Positions 35,627 to 43,965 of a stretch of 64,000 bases of DNA are shown piece by piece. Source of the DNA: Micavibrio sp. UBA6147 (GTDB lineage: Bacteria > Pseudomonadota > Alphaproteobacteria > Micavibrionales > UBA1664); assembly GCA_002423185.1 (NCBI GenBank), contig DIUX01000001.1:516050-580049 (forward strand). The letters are read 5' to 3'. Under the pieces are notes generated by a model, which saw only the letters and a program-made list of their open reading frames with translations, did no database searches and was not told where the DNA came from. The position numbers were made by a program, and so were the translations under genes. Position 1 is the first letter of the stretch. Every line of letters begins with the position of its first letter.

Positions 35627-38600
35627 TTAAGCGATAATAGCGTTGGGAATGAGCTTTAAAACCGGCTTACGCCCGAAACGCCAGAACAAAAGAGGCCGCA
35701 CTGTCAAATCCAGTAAGGTGCTGGTGAACAGCCCGCTGAAGATAACGACGGCGACCGGATAGATAATCTCGCGCCCCGGCTGGCCGGCGGCCATCAAGAT
35801 AGGGACAAGCGCGAGCGACGCGGTCAACGCCGTCATCATCACGGGAACAATCCGCTCTGCCGTGCCACGATAGATCATGGCAAGGTCAAATTTCTCGCCC
35901 TCATGCTCCATCAGATGCAGATAATGCGCGATCATGAGAATCCCGTTTCTGGCGGCAATGCCTGTCAGAGTAATAAAACCGACAAGTGTCGCAATTGAAA
36001 AAACACCGCCTGTAACCCAGATTCCGATGGCCGCGCCAATAAAAGCCAGTGGAATGGCCAGCATAACCTGAATTGCCAGATTGGCACTTTTCAAGTAGAT
36101 GTAAAGCACAATAAACATACCAAGAAACGATAGTAACGATAACAAGGCAATCATCTTGCTGGCGCTAGCCTGACTTTCAAACTGGCCGCTATACGTGATG
36201 TAATATCCCTCAGGCAGCGTGACCTTTTCATCAATTGCTGCCTTAATATTACCAACAACACCGACTAGATCGCGGGCGCTACTGTTGGCCTGAATGATGA
36301 TCCGGCGCTGTGCATTCTCTCGGTTGATCAGATTTGCGCCTTTTGCTTCCTCAACATCGGCAACCAAACCCAATGGGACAATATGGTTGTCCTCTGTATC
36401 AATCGGGATCTGGCGGATAGCATCAGCGGAATCGCGCGCATCGTCTTTCAGTCGCATGACAATATCGTGAGATCGCTCCCTATCGAGAACCGCACCAACG
36501 ATTTCGCCCTGCATAGCAAGCTGGGCGTATTCCGCCACCTCACCGGGCATCAGGCCACGGGCGGCGGCCTGTTCACGGTTCACATTGACATGAAGCTGAG
36601 GAATCAGAACCTGTTTCTCTACAGCCAGATCGACAACGTCCGGAACCGTTTCCATCGCGGCCTTGATTTCTTCTGCTACGCTACGCAAAACATTCAAATC
36701 AGCACCGAAGAGCTTGATGGCGATTTGGGCTTGAACGCCGGAGAGCATATGGTCAATCCGGTGTGAAATGGGTTGGCCAACTTCAACCGATATACCAGGT
36801 ATAGTCGTCAATTTCTCACGGATATCGGCAAAGACGTCCGCCCTGCTGCGGTCTGAGGGCAAAAGTGTGGCTTCCAGCTCCGTTGCGTATACACCCTTCA
36901 CATGGTCATCACGCTCGGCGCGGCCGGCGCGGCGCGATGTCTTTTCGATTTCCGGCAATTCCTGAAGCAAGCGTTCGGCGATATTGCCAATACGGTTGCT
37001 TTCACCCAGCGATGTTCCGGGTTTTTGGAAGATCGTAATGGTTACGCTGCCTTCATTGAATTGCGGCAGAAATTCCCGCCCGAATGTCGTAAATGCGCCG
37101 ATAGACAGAACAAAAGCAAGGGCAAGCGTTACAAATACAAACGTGCTGCGGGGGAATAAGCGGTCCAATATCCATCTCTGCGTTCTCTTAACGCTGCGAA
37201 TGACAAATCCGTCATGCTCCGCGCCCAGCCGTTTTAGATTGGGCAACATATACGCGCACAAAGCAGGCGTTACAGTCAGTGACACAAGAAGCGAGGCTAA
37301 AATGGAAACAATATAGGCCACACCCAAAGGCGTGAAGATGCGCCCCTCAATCCCCTGCATCGCAAACAACGGCACAAAGACCAGCACGACAATGATTGTG
37401 GCAAAAACGATAGAGCCCCGTACCTCCGATGAGGCTTCACGAATGACATCAAGTGGATCTTTCTGATTACCCGCAAGACGGTTTTCCCGCAGACGGCGAT
37501 AAACGTTTTCGACGCCGACGATCGCATCATCGACCAACTCGCCAATCGCAACCGCGAGTCCGCCCAACGTCATCGTATTAATGGACATTCCCATCCAGTA
37601 GAAAACGATAGACGTAACCAGTAAGGATAACGGAATAGCCGTCAGTGTGATGAAGGTTGTTCTGAAATTGAGCAAGAACACAGTTAAAATCAGGGCCACG
37701 AGGATTGAGCCATCGCGCAATGCTTCTTCCACATTGTGAATAGCGCGTTCGATGAAATTTGCCTGCCGGAAAATATCATCATGCAACACCATGCCGGATG
37801 GTAAACTGGCTTTGATCCCTTTAACCTCCTCCTCGATCAGGCGGGTTAGACCTAGCGTGTCGGCATCGGGCTGTTTCTGAATGGACAGGACTACTGCCGG
37901 TGTCATATTGATACTGGCGTCACCGCGTTTGCCCAAAGGCCCGCCCATGCGGACTTCGGCGACTTGATCAAGTCGGATTGACGGCGCATCATCATCTGTT
38001 TTTGGTAATGGCGAACGGGCAAGATCTTCAATCGATCCCACGCGCCCGTTCACGCGAATGAGGGTTTCCGTGTAATCAGAAATCATAAATCCGCCTGTTG
38101 CACTGACATTCGCGCCTTGAATGGCAGATTTCACATCATGCAAGGATTTGCCGTACTGGCTAAGCTTTGCGGGGTCCACCAGCACCTGATATTGTTTCAA
38201 GTCGCCGCCAAGCACCGTAATTTCGGCTATACCAGGAATGGATAACAAACGATTGCGGATATCCCATTCTGCATAGGTACGGATATCCATTGAGGTCACG
38301 CTTGGATCATTTGAAGTCAGACCAATTTGGAACACTTCGCCCATGATGGAGGCAATCGGCCCCATGTAAGGATCAATCCCTTCGGGCAAAACCTCCCGCG
38401 CGCTTTGCAATTTTTCTGAAACAGTCTGCCGAGCGACATAAATATCGCTTGTCCAGTCAAACTCAACCCAGATGAGCGAAAGGCCAACCATGGAAGAAGA
38501 CCTTACCCGATCAACCCCCGGTGCGCCGTTAACGGCAGCCTCAATTGGCCTTGTCACCAGCGTTTCCACTTCCTCCGCTGCCAACCCCGGCGATTCGCTA

Positions 38601-38749
38601 AAAATCGTCACCGTCGGGCGGTTGAGGTTCGGAAAGACATCTACGGGCAGCTTGGTTGCCACCCAACCGCCATAGGCCGCCATTAACAACGTCATCACCA
38701 GAACCAGCAGGCGGTGACGAATGGAAAAATCAATGAATGCATTCATCAT
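35627..38749 (-). CDS. Heavy-metal-efflux RND pump (CzcA/CusA family)
   Basis: A 1040-residue inner-membrane proton-driven pump with twelve expected membrane segments and two large periplasmic loops (about 35-340 and 560-860). The TM4 motif reads AIGELVDDAIVGVENVYRRL, with the paired Asp residues for proton transfer. This differs from the DFG-type motif of Zn/Co/Ni pumps such as CzcA, so the cation cannot be read from the family name. Partner proteins rich in Met, Cys and His favour a soft metal such as copper or silver. It works with the adaptor and TolC-type channel encoded just upstream. Confidence 0.92.
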   Translation of the reverse strand: MMNAFIDFSIRHRLLVLVMTLLMAAYGGWVATKLPVDVFPNLNRPTVTIFSESPGLAAEEVETLVTRPIEAAVNGAPGVDRVRSSSMVGLSLIWVEFDWTSDIYVARQTVSEKLQSAREVLPEGIDPYMGPIASIMGEVFQIGLTSNDPSVTSMDIRTYAEWDIRNRLLSIPGIAEITVLGGDLKQYQVLVDPAKLSQYGKSLHDVKSAIQGANVSATGGFMISDYTETLIRVNGRVGSIEDLARSPLPKTDDDAPSIRLDQVAEVRMGGPLGKRGDASINMTPAVVLSIQKQPDADTLGLTRLIEEEVKGIKASLPSGMVLHDDIFRQANFIERAIHNVEEALRDGSILVALILTVFLLNFRTTFITLTAIPLSLLVTSIVFYWMGMSINTMTLGGLAVAIGELVDDAIVGVENVYRRLRENRLAGNQKDPLDVIREASSEVRGSIVFATIIVVLVFVPLFAMQGIEGRIFTPLGVAYIVSILASLLVSLTVTPALCAYMLPNLKRLGAEHDGFVIRSVKRTQRWILDRLFPRSTFVFVTLALAFVLSIGAFTTFGREFLPQFNEGSVTITIFQKPGTSLGESNRIGNIAERLLQELPEIEKTSRRAGRAERDDHVKGVYATELEATLLPSDRSRADVFADIREKLTTIPGISVEVGQPISHRIDHMLSGVQAQIAIKLFGADLNVLRSVAEEIKAAMETVPDVVDLAVEKQVLIPQLHVNVNREQAAARGLMPGEVAEYAQLAMQGEIVGAVLDRERSHDIVMRLKDDARDSADAIRQIPIDTEDNHIVPLGLVADVEEAKGANLINRENAQRRIIIQANSSARDLVGVVGNIKAAIDEKVTLPEGYYITYSGQFESQASASKMIALLSLLSFLGMFIVLYIYLKSANLAIQVMLAIPLAFIGAAIGIWVTGGVFSIATLVGFITLTGIAARNGILMIAHYLHLMEHEGEKFDLAMIYRGTAERIVPVMMTALTASLALVPILMAAGQPGREIIYPVAVVIFSGLFTSTLLDLTVRPLLFWRFGRKPVLKLIPNAIIA

Positions 38750-38767
38750 GTCTTTGTTCCTTAATGC

Positions 38768-39721
38768 TTAATGATCGTGGCCATGGCCATCATCCGCGCC
38801 AGAGGCTTTGGGCGGGGTGACAAACTGAAGCTGATAATTTCCGAGGATTACGACTTGCTCATCCGGCAAAACGCCATCAATAATCTCGCGCATAGCACCA
38901 AATTTTTGCCCCAGAGTCAGGTCACGGCGGTAAAAATGATCGCCTTCCTGAACATAAAGAAAGTAATTGCCTATATCGCCCAGAATGGCGCGTTGAGGCA
39001 CGACCAGCGCGGTTTTCTGCTCACTGGTTTTCACCGATAGCATGGCTTGCATATTGGCCAGTAATTTCCCATCTGGGTTGGACACCACAGAGTCGATTTC
39101 GCGCACACGCGATCCGGCCTGAAGGGTTGCATCCACATGGTGCACTGTTCCTTCAAAAACCTCACCTGACAGACTGGGTGTTGTCACAATGACTTTCTGA
39201 CCGATCACAAAGCCCGACTGGGCCATATCTTCATAAGCAAGGCCGCGCACCAGAACCTCAGACAGATCGGCGATCCGCACAAGAGGCTGATCCGGACTGA
39301 TAGCTTGTCCGATAACGACATTCTGTTCGGTCACATAACCACTGATCGGCGCGGTCAAATTCACGGGCGGATTGTCCAGATAGCGCGGCTGCATCACCAG
39401 AATATCCTGTCCTTTTTCAACCTTCTGCCCTGTCCACACCAGAATTTCTGAAACGGTGCCGTCCGCCCTTGCACTGACAATCGCCTGTTTTTCGGGCAAA
39501 TAGTCAATGTTGGCCATCAGATCAACCGTACTGGACACATCCTGTAAAAGCGCAGGAGCTGTTTTAATCCCTAGATTGGTCATCATGGCTTGCGTAAGGA
39601 CAATCTCGCTTAACGGCCCGCCCGCGCTATCGCCCGGCGTGCCATGGTCATGCCCTGGGCCGGCCCAGACTGATGAGGAAGAGATTAAAAAAATTATGAA
39701 TATCAATGCTGTTTTTATCAT
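38768..39721 (-). CDS. RND efflux periplasmic adaptor (membrane fusion protein)
   Basis: A 317-residue adaptor. A signal peptide is followed by a His-rich start (GPGHDHGTPGDSAGG). Then come the barrel-sandwich/lipoyl parts (ARADGTVSEILVWTGQKVEKG; APISGYVTEQNVVIGQAI), a beta-barrel domain and a His-rich end (DDGHGHDH). The alpha-hairpin is very short, as in some metal adaptors. It overlaps the outer-membrane gene by 4 bp (ATGA) and precedes the pump by 18 bp. Confidence 0.9.
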   Translation of the reverse strand: MIKTALIFIIFLISSSSVWAGPGHDHGTPGDSAGGPLSEIVLTQAMMTNLGIKTAPALLQDVSSTVDLMANIDYLPEKQAIVSARADGTVSEILVWTGQKVEKGQDILVMQPRYLDNPPVNLTAPISGYVTEQNVVIGQAISPDQPLVRIADLSEVLVRGLAYEDMAQSGFVIGQKVIVTTPSLSGEVFEGTVHHVDATLQAGSRVREIDSVVSNPDGKLLANMQAMLSVKTSEQKTALVVPQRAILGDIGNYFLYVQEGDHFYRRDLTLGQKFGAMREIIDGVLPDEQVVILGNYQLQFVTPPKASGADDGHGHDH

Positions 39722-40974
39722 GGCGTAACCTCTTGCGGCATGATGCCGGTTTCTAATGACAGAATGCGGCGCGCCTCGATAGATTCGAGAATCGCGTCCA
39801 GAGCTTGTTGCTCGGTTTCAAAAAGACGCTCGCGAATTTGCCACAAAGTGGCCGCATCGGTTTGTCCGGCGTTGAAACTCTTCTGCGCTTGCGTGAAGCC
39901 TTTTCGGTAATTTGGCAATGCTTTGTCGTTCAAGGCTGAGATGCGCCGATCCAGAAGATCCACGGCATCGACAATCCGCACAAGTCTTTCCGATAGGGGG
40001 AGGGTTTGCAGCGTATCAAGCTGGCGCTGGGCATACAGTCTTGATGCGTCCGCCTTTTGGCGTTCGGATTGATTGCGGTCCCAAAGTGGAATGGTCAAGA
40101 CCACGCCGAAACCTACGCTATCCTCATTTTCATCAGGATTACGGCCATAGATAAAGCGGGGCGCGATTTCAGGCAAAGCACTATCCGCCAGCGCAGCGTT
40201 CTTTTGTCGCTCTGCCGCCCTTAAATCCGTTTCCAAAAGGCGCACAAGGCTGGCGTTTTGGTAGGCCTGACTTTCAAGGGTAGGAATATCTCTCTCCACC
40301 GCAGGTAAAATAGGCTTTTCAAGCACTACGCCTGACAAGTTTAAACCTGTGGCTTTTTCGAGTTGCAGACGAAGTTGGGCGCTATCAGATTTTGTTTTTT
40401 CAAGGTCACTGCCAAATTTGGCAACATCCCCTGCAAACAAACTCCCCTCACTGATGGGTGTTTGTCCGGCCTTAACTGACTTACCGATTTTATCAGAGAC
40501 ATCTTGTGCACGTTTTTGAAAATCGGTGTACAGCTTGACTTGTTCCTGCGCCTGCCATGCCATTGCATAAAGCGTTTTTATGCTCCAGTAGGCTTGCAAG
40601 ATACCATGCTGCTCCCGCAGTTCCGCCTGCTCGTAAAGCGTGTTGGAAAGTATGGTTCTCGCCCCCGTCAGTTGCGACAATTTCAGCGGCTGCTCGATCT
40701 CAACATCGTAGCTTTGCGTGTCATCGACCGGCGTGGATGTTCGAACGGATTTCAATTCCAATGTCGGGTTTCCAAGACGACCCTCTTGCTGAGCATCGGC
40801 TTTTTCTTCAGCCGCATTTTTGAATACCGCCTGATAATCGGGGCTGGTTTTTATCGCTGCCCTTAAAATTTCTATCTCGCTGATGGCTTGAATTTCAGCC
40901 CTAACATGCGTAGGGACAAGGGATGGCAAGAATGCCATCCCCGTCAGAGTAAGGGTTAAAATGATTTTTCTCAT
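39718..40974 (-). CDS. TolC-family outer-membrane efflux protein
   Basis: A 418-residue outer-membrane channel with a signal peptide (MRKIILTLTLTG, cleavage near VRA). It is long-helical with the OEP repeat features (LGNPTLELKSVRT; SVGFGVVLTIPLWDRNQSERQKADASR). I chose the ATG at 40974, preceded by GAGGA; the upstream 18 codons lack signal-peptide character. It is the third component of the tripartite metal pump. Confidence 0.9.
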   Translation of the reverse strand: MRKIILTLTLTGMAFLPSLVPTHVRAEIQAISEIEILRAAIKTSPDYQAVFKNAAEEKADAQQEGRLGNPTLELKSVRTSTPVDDTQSYDVEIEQPLKLSQLTGARTILSNTLYEQAELREQHGILQAYWSIKTLYAMAWQAQEQVKLYTDFQKRAQDVSDKIGKSVKAGQTPISEGSLFAGDVAKFGSDLEKTKSDSAQLRLQLEKATGLNLSGVVLEKPILPAVERDIPTLESQAYQNASLVRLLETDLRAAERQKNAALADSALPEIAPRFIYGRNPDENEDSVGFGVVLTIPLWDRNQSERQKADASRLYAQRQLDTLQTLPLSERLVRIVDAVDLLDRRISALNDKALPNYRKGFTQAQKSFNAGQTDAATLWQIRERLFETEQQALDAILESIEARRILSLETGIMPQEVTP

Positions 40975-40987
40975 CTGGTTGTCCTCT

Positions 40988-41545
40988 TTATTGACCGCGT
41001 TTGGAAAGCCAGTCACGCATGAAAGCAATTTCGCTTTCCTGTGCCTTGATAACCTCTTGCGCCAGTTTTCTCACTGCCGGATCTTTGCCATGCGTCAGAA
41101 CAATTTTTGCCATATCGATAGCGCCCTGATGATGGGGGATCATGCCGCGCATGAAATCCGCGTCGGCATCCCCTGTTGCGGCGATTCTCATGTTTTCATG
41201 CATGGCCTTCGTGGCTGGGGCATAGATATCAGTGGCATTGTGGTTCATCTGCGAATGATCCATACCCGACATGCCGCCCTTGGTTTTAGGGGCGCACATC
41301 ATACCTTCGCCGCCAGACATGCCGGAACAGCACGAACAGCCCTCTTTCATGCCTGAGCAGCACCCAGTTTTACTGTCTGCTTTCTCTTTCATATTGTCAC
41401 AGCAAGCGCAGGACATGCTATCCCCCATGCCCATTGAGGCATGGCTGGAAGGCTGTGGCTGCATGGTGGTAGAACAAGCCGATAATGCCAGCATCGCCAG
41501 CACGATCAGCGCGGGGCGCATAGCCCCTGCATTGATAGAAAACAT
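40988..41545 (-). CDS. DUF305 lipoprotein with Cys/Met-rich insert
   Basis: A 185-residue protein. The lipobox LSAC places the lipidated Cys at about 24. Residues ~38-90 hold repeated Cys and Met motifs (MSCACCDNM, GCCSGMKEGCSCCSGM, MMCAPK), a likely thiophilic metal-binding segment. The C-terminal DUF305 domain (about 105-183) has the family FMRGMIPHHQGAIDMAKIV. A strong SD (AAGGAG) precedes the ATG. DUF305 proteins are often found near copper genes. The function is inferred as periplasmic metal binding. Confidence 0.85.
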   Translation of the reverse strand: MFSINAGAMRPALIVLAMLALSACSTTMQPQPSSHASMGMGDSMSCACCDNMKEKADSKTGCCSGMKEGCSCCSGMSGGEGMMCAPKTKGGMSGMDHSQMNHNATDIYAPATKAMHENMRIAATGDADADFMRGMIPHHQGAIDMAKIVLTHGKDPAVRKLAQEVIKAQESEIAFMRDWLSKRGQ

Positions 41546-41644
41546 TGTATTTCTCCTTGTTTGTTTGAAAAATGCATACGCAAGTTCCGCCCTGATGAAG
41601 GGCGGTTACGGAATTCAAGCCCAATGGCTTAATATCCGTTCAAA

Positions 41645-42037
41645 TCAAACGAGAGATTTTGGGGGGCGTTTAAGAGAGTAAAGAAAATCACCGACACTCT
41701 GGTCTACTGACGTTGGTGCCAAAATACTGGCTTGTGGTAAGAAGGAAGCACCCCCGTAATCAGGAAGGCTCATCGCATTAGATGCACAGCAATGCGTGCA
41801 GTCTATGCATTTATCCTTACTTGCTGTCTTGTAGACACCAGCATCCTTCTGCTGATCTTGATGGGCCCGATGTTCGGGACAATCGGGCATGTCCATGCTC
41901 GCGTGTGCGGCGCTGTTGTCATCCGCTGTTTGCATCATCATGGCCGGATCGCAGGATCCATGGCCAAACGCATGAACGGCGGCTGAATAGCCGCTGAACC
42001 CGATTGCAAAAATGAGGAGCATTAAAAACACACGCAT
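41645..42037 (-). CDS. Secreted Cys/His/Met-rich protein, first gene of metal operon
   Basis: A 130-residue protein with a signal peptide (MRVFLMLLIFAIGFSGYSAA, cleavage near VHA). The mature part has HGSCDPAMMMQ, a Met/His-rich stretch and the cluster CIDCTHCCASN. It resembles small periplasmic proteins of copper resistance loci, but I cannot place it in a named family. I chose the ATG at 42037; the frame opens at a TTG 9 nt earlier. No SD is seen, and the predicted promoter is so close that the mRNA may be nearly leaderless. Confidence 0.7.
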   Translation of the reverse strand: MRVFLMLLIFAIGFSGYSAAVHAFGHGSCDPAMMMQTADDNSAAHASMDMPDCPEHRAHQDQQKDAGVYKTASKDKCIDCTHCCASNAMSLPDYGGASFLPQASILAPTSVDQSVGDFLYSLKRPPKSLV

Positions 42038-42044
42038 ACGTATC

Positions 42045-42073
42045 AATATAGCATTTCATAGATCGGTTGACAA
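42045..42073 (-). promoter_or_regulatory. Promoter of the metal efflux operon
   Basis: On the minus strand TTGTCA (42068-42073), a 17-bp spacer and TATATT (42045-42050). The start codon at 42037 is only 7 bp after the -10 element. The spacer is normal, unlike the 19-bp spacers of MerR-type metal promoters. Confidence 0.5.
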
Positions 42074-42284
42074 TTCACTTTGGTGTTTAAATTATTCATA
42101 ATTCTTTATTGTCGGGTATTCGATTCAGATTCCATTATCCCGATTCTTAGGATTCAGGCGGGGTCGTATCAGGCTCCTGGCCTCATCCACACGCAGAAGC
42201 GATAAATTTAGCGCCCTGTTTTCAATGCTTTTTGGTGTCATAGGCGCGTTTCACCATGCTGGTGACAAAAGGGAGCGCATAAAC

Positions 42285-42641
42285 GCTCACGGCGGTGAAG
42301 CGCTAAAATGCTGTTCCGACTCGCTCTTTTTCTTGCTCCATACAAGGTTGCCTATTTCAATCCGCTTTTAGCGACAAAAAAAGCGACCCTAGAAATTCAA
42401 TCAGGATTGTTAATCGTCGCGTGTTTCTTTAACGTCGTAATTGGCGAGGGCAAAAAATCCTCGCTGGGGCTTCTAACCTCTCACGTGCGGTACTTTGCGT
42501 CAGCCGCAAATGACGCTGCCTCTCGACCAAGGTCGGGCTGGCGGCGAAATACAACAGCGTGCAAGCGTGAATACGCTGCGCCGTTCACGTGACGGTTAGA
42601 ACAGCCCGGTCACCAGAGAAATCTGGTGGCCGTTTCTGTTT
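42285..42641 (+). ncRNA. Candidate structured RNA or leader ending in a terminator hairpin
   Basis: A dense run of hairpins precedes the three-gene operon. Examples are GAGCG/CGCTC, GCGAGG/CCTCGC around an A-rich loop, TTTGCG/CGCAAA and CGACC/GGTCG. The last is an 11-bp stem with a GAAA tetraloop (42607-42632) followed by TTTCTGTTT. No codon-like reading frame is convincing here. It could be a small RNA or an attenuator leader. I do not recognise a known RNA family. Confidence 0.35.
42607..42641 (+). terminator. GAAA-tetraloop terminator or attenuator hairpin
   Basis: CGGTCACCAGA (42607-42617), loop GAAA, TCTGGTGGCCG (42622-42632), one G-T pair, then TTTCTGTTT. It ends 18 bp before the ATG at 42659. 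Confidence 0.65.
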
Positions 42642-42658
42642 GAGAATTAGGAGGCATA

Positions 42659-43069
42659 ATGCACACTGTCTTAATAATATTTCTTGCTGCGGTGATTTCT
42701 ATAGTTTTTCGACAGCGAGTTTTCAAAGCAATTATTTTTATAGAAAATTGGATTGTTTATTGGCATGCAAACCGAGCAATTTCTGACTTGGTATATGCAT
42801 CTGGTCGGCGAGACAGTACGCCCAATATCATTTTGTCCCCACAGAAAGCAGAACCCGAAGCACTGGATTTTTTCCAGTTGCTACATTGCAGGGGTGCCAC
42901 GCGAACGCATAAAGAGGTGGCAGCAGTTATTCTATTGGATTTAAACAAATTTTGGGAAGAAAAAGCGCATTCTACAAAAGATCCCGAAGAAACGCGTAGC
43001 TTCATTCTATATGGCGCATTTTGTAAAGAAGCTGCAATGAAGCTCCTTTCGGAACGGAGGGATGCATGA
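42659..43069 (+). CDS. Unknown protein with N-terminal membrane helix (operon gene 1)
   Basis: A 136-residue protein. Residues ~2-16 are hydrophobic and followed by a second amphipathic stretch (about 22-35), so it is probably a membrane-anchored protein with a cytoplasmic helical domain. It includes LHCRGATRTHKEVAAVILLDL and ESR-type charged helices. The SD is strong (GGAGG). It overlaps gene 2 by 4 bp (ATGA). Not recognised. Confidence 0.65.
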   Translation: MHTVLIIFLAAVISIVFRQRVFKAIIFIENWIVYWHANRAISDLVYASGRRDSTPNIILSPQKAEPEALDFFQLLHCRGATRTHKEVAAVILLDLNKFWEEKAHSTKDPEETRSFILYGAFCKEAAMKLLSERRDA

Positions 43070-43395
43070 ACTTCTTTATTTTTAGTCTAGGACTTACAGC
43101 TTTTATGCTTTCGAGCTATCTGGAATGGAGATGCAAAAGGGAGGAAGGTTCGCGCCCCCCTGTACCACATATTTTTGTGTTTTGTGGGCGTTCGTCTCTT
43201 TTTGTATGGACTGTTCTCGTGGCCTGTGTATTTCAAATCTTAGGTTTTTATCTGGCCGCTATAGCTGTCTTATTATCAATGATAATTCCTGCCTTTATCT
43301 CACGAGCAATTATTGCTCACGATAAGTCACCTACCGTTGTACCGCTTGGATTTTTAGTAGGCCTAATTGTTAGCGCTTATTGCATCTGGGGGTGA
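43066..43395 (+). CDS. Small integral membrane protein (operon gene 2)
   Basis: A 109-residue protein with about three or four membrane segments (about 2-18, 44-62, 60-80 and 90-108). The loop after the first segment is basic (WRCKREEGSR). GGAGG precedes the overlapping ATG. The stop is 4 bp before gene 3. No family recognised. Confidence 0.65.
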   Translation: MNFFIFSLGLTAFMLSSYLEWRCKREEGSRPPVPHIFVFCGRSSLFVWTVLVACVFQILGFYLAAIAVLLSMIIPAFISRAIIAHDKSPTVVPLGFLVGLIVSAYCIWG

Positions 43396-43399
43396 GCCT

Positions 43400-43909
43400 A
43401 TGATTGTGTGCAGTTTTTTTGATGGCGATAATGACACCGCTCTGCAGTGGCAGCAGCATGATCGCTATAAGGAAGCTCTTGTAATCTTTGCACGCGGGTG
43501 TATTAGACACTATAAAAACGCCGCTGTTATGCGCGGTGATGACAATTCCGATGCTACCGCAGAGATTGAAAGGCTCAATCAGGGTTTCGACCACCGTACC
43601 CTGCAAGCCGCACATGATTATCTGGCCGCATGGTGGCGATGGAAAAAGGGACGGCATGATCCCTATTTTGAGGACATGGAACCGGTCACGGTTGAGGACT
43701 GGTTGGGCTGGTTGCGAGAGGAAGTAGAAGCATGGACGACCCATGCGCCGGAGATCGTACGTCTTGTTATACAGGTGCTGTTGAATCAGAATACGGAGGC
43801 TGGATATAAGGCTGAAGATGATCTTCAGGAGATGCTAAAAAGCCATTGCGCGGGGATGCCTGAAAACAGTGATCGTGAGGAGTATTCAGCACAGAAGTTA
43901 TTGAAGTGA
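43400..43909 (+). CDS. Soluble acidic protein (operon gene 3)
   Basis: A 169-residue soluble helical protein. It has a Trp-rich centre (LAAWWRWKKGRHDPYFED; VEDWLGWLREEVEAW) and an acidic C-terminal half. I chose the ATG at 43400, which has GGTGAG just upstream, over a start 33 nt earlier inside gene 2. It converges with the primase gene 56 bp away. Function unknown. Confidence 0.65.
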   Translation: MIVCSFFDGDNDTALQWQQHDRYKEALVIFARGCIRHYKNAAVMRGDDNSDATAEIERLNQGFDHRTLQAAHDYLAAWWRWKKGRHDPYFEDMEPVTVEDWLGWLREEVEAWTTHAPEIVRLVIQVLLNQNTEAGYKAEDDLQEMLKSHCAGMPENSDREEYSAQKLLK

Positions 43910-43965
43910 GAGCCGTATGCACGCGCTGATATTTTTTTGTTACAACCGACACAAACCGATAAAAC

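Noticed and set aside
42308..42592. 94-residue plus-strand frame in the hairpin-rich region
   Set aside because: No SD, and the sequence is dominated by stem-loops. An RNA role fits better.
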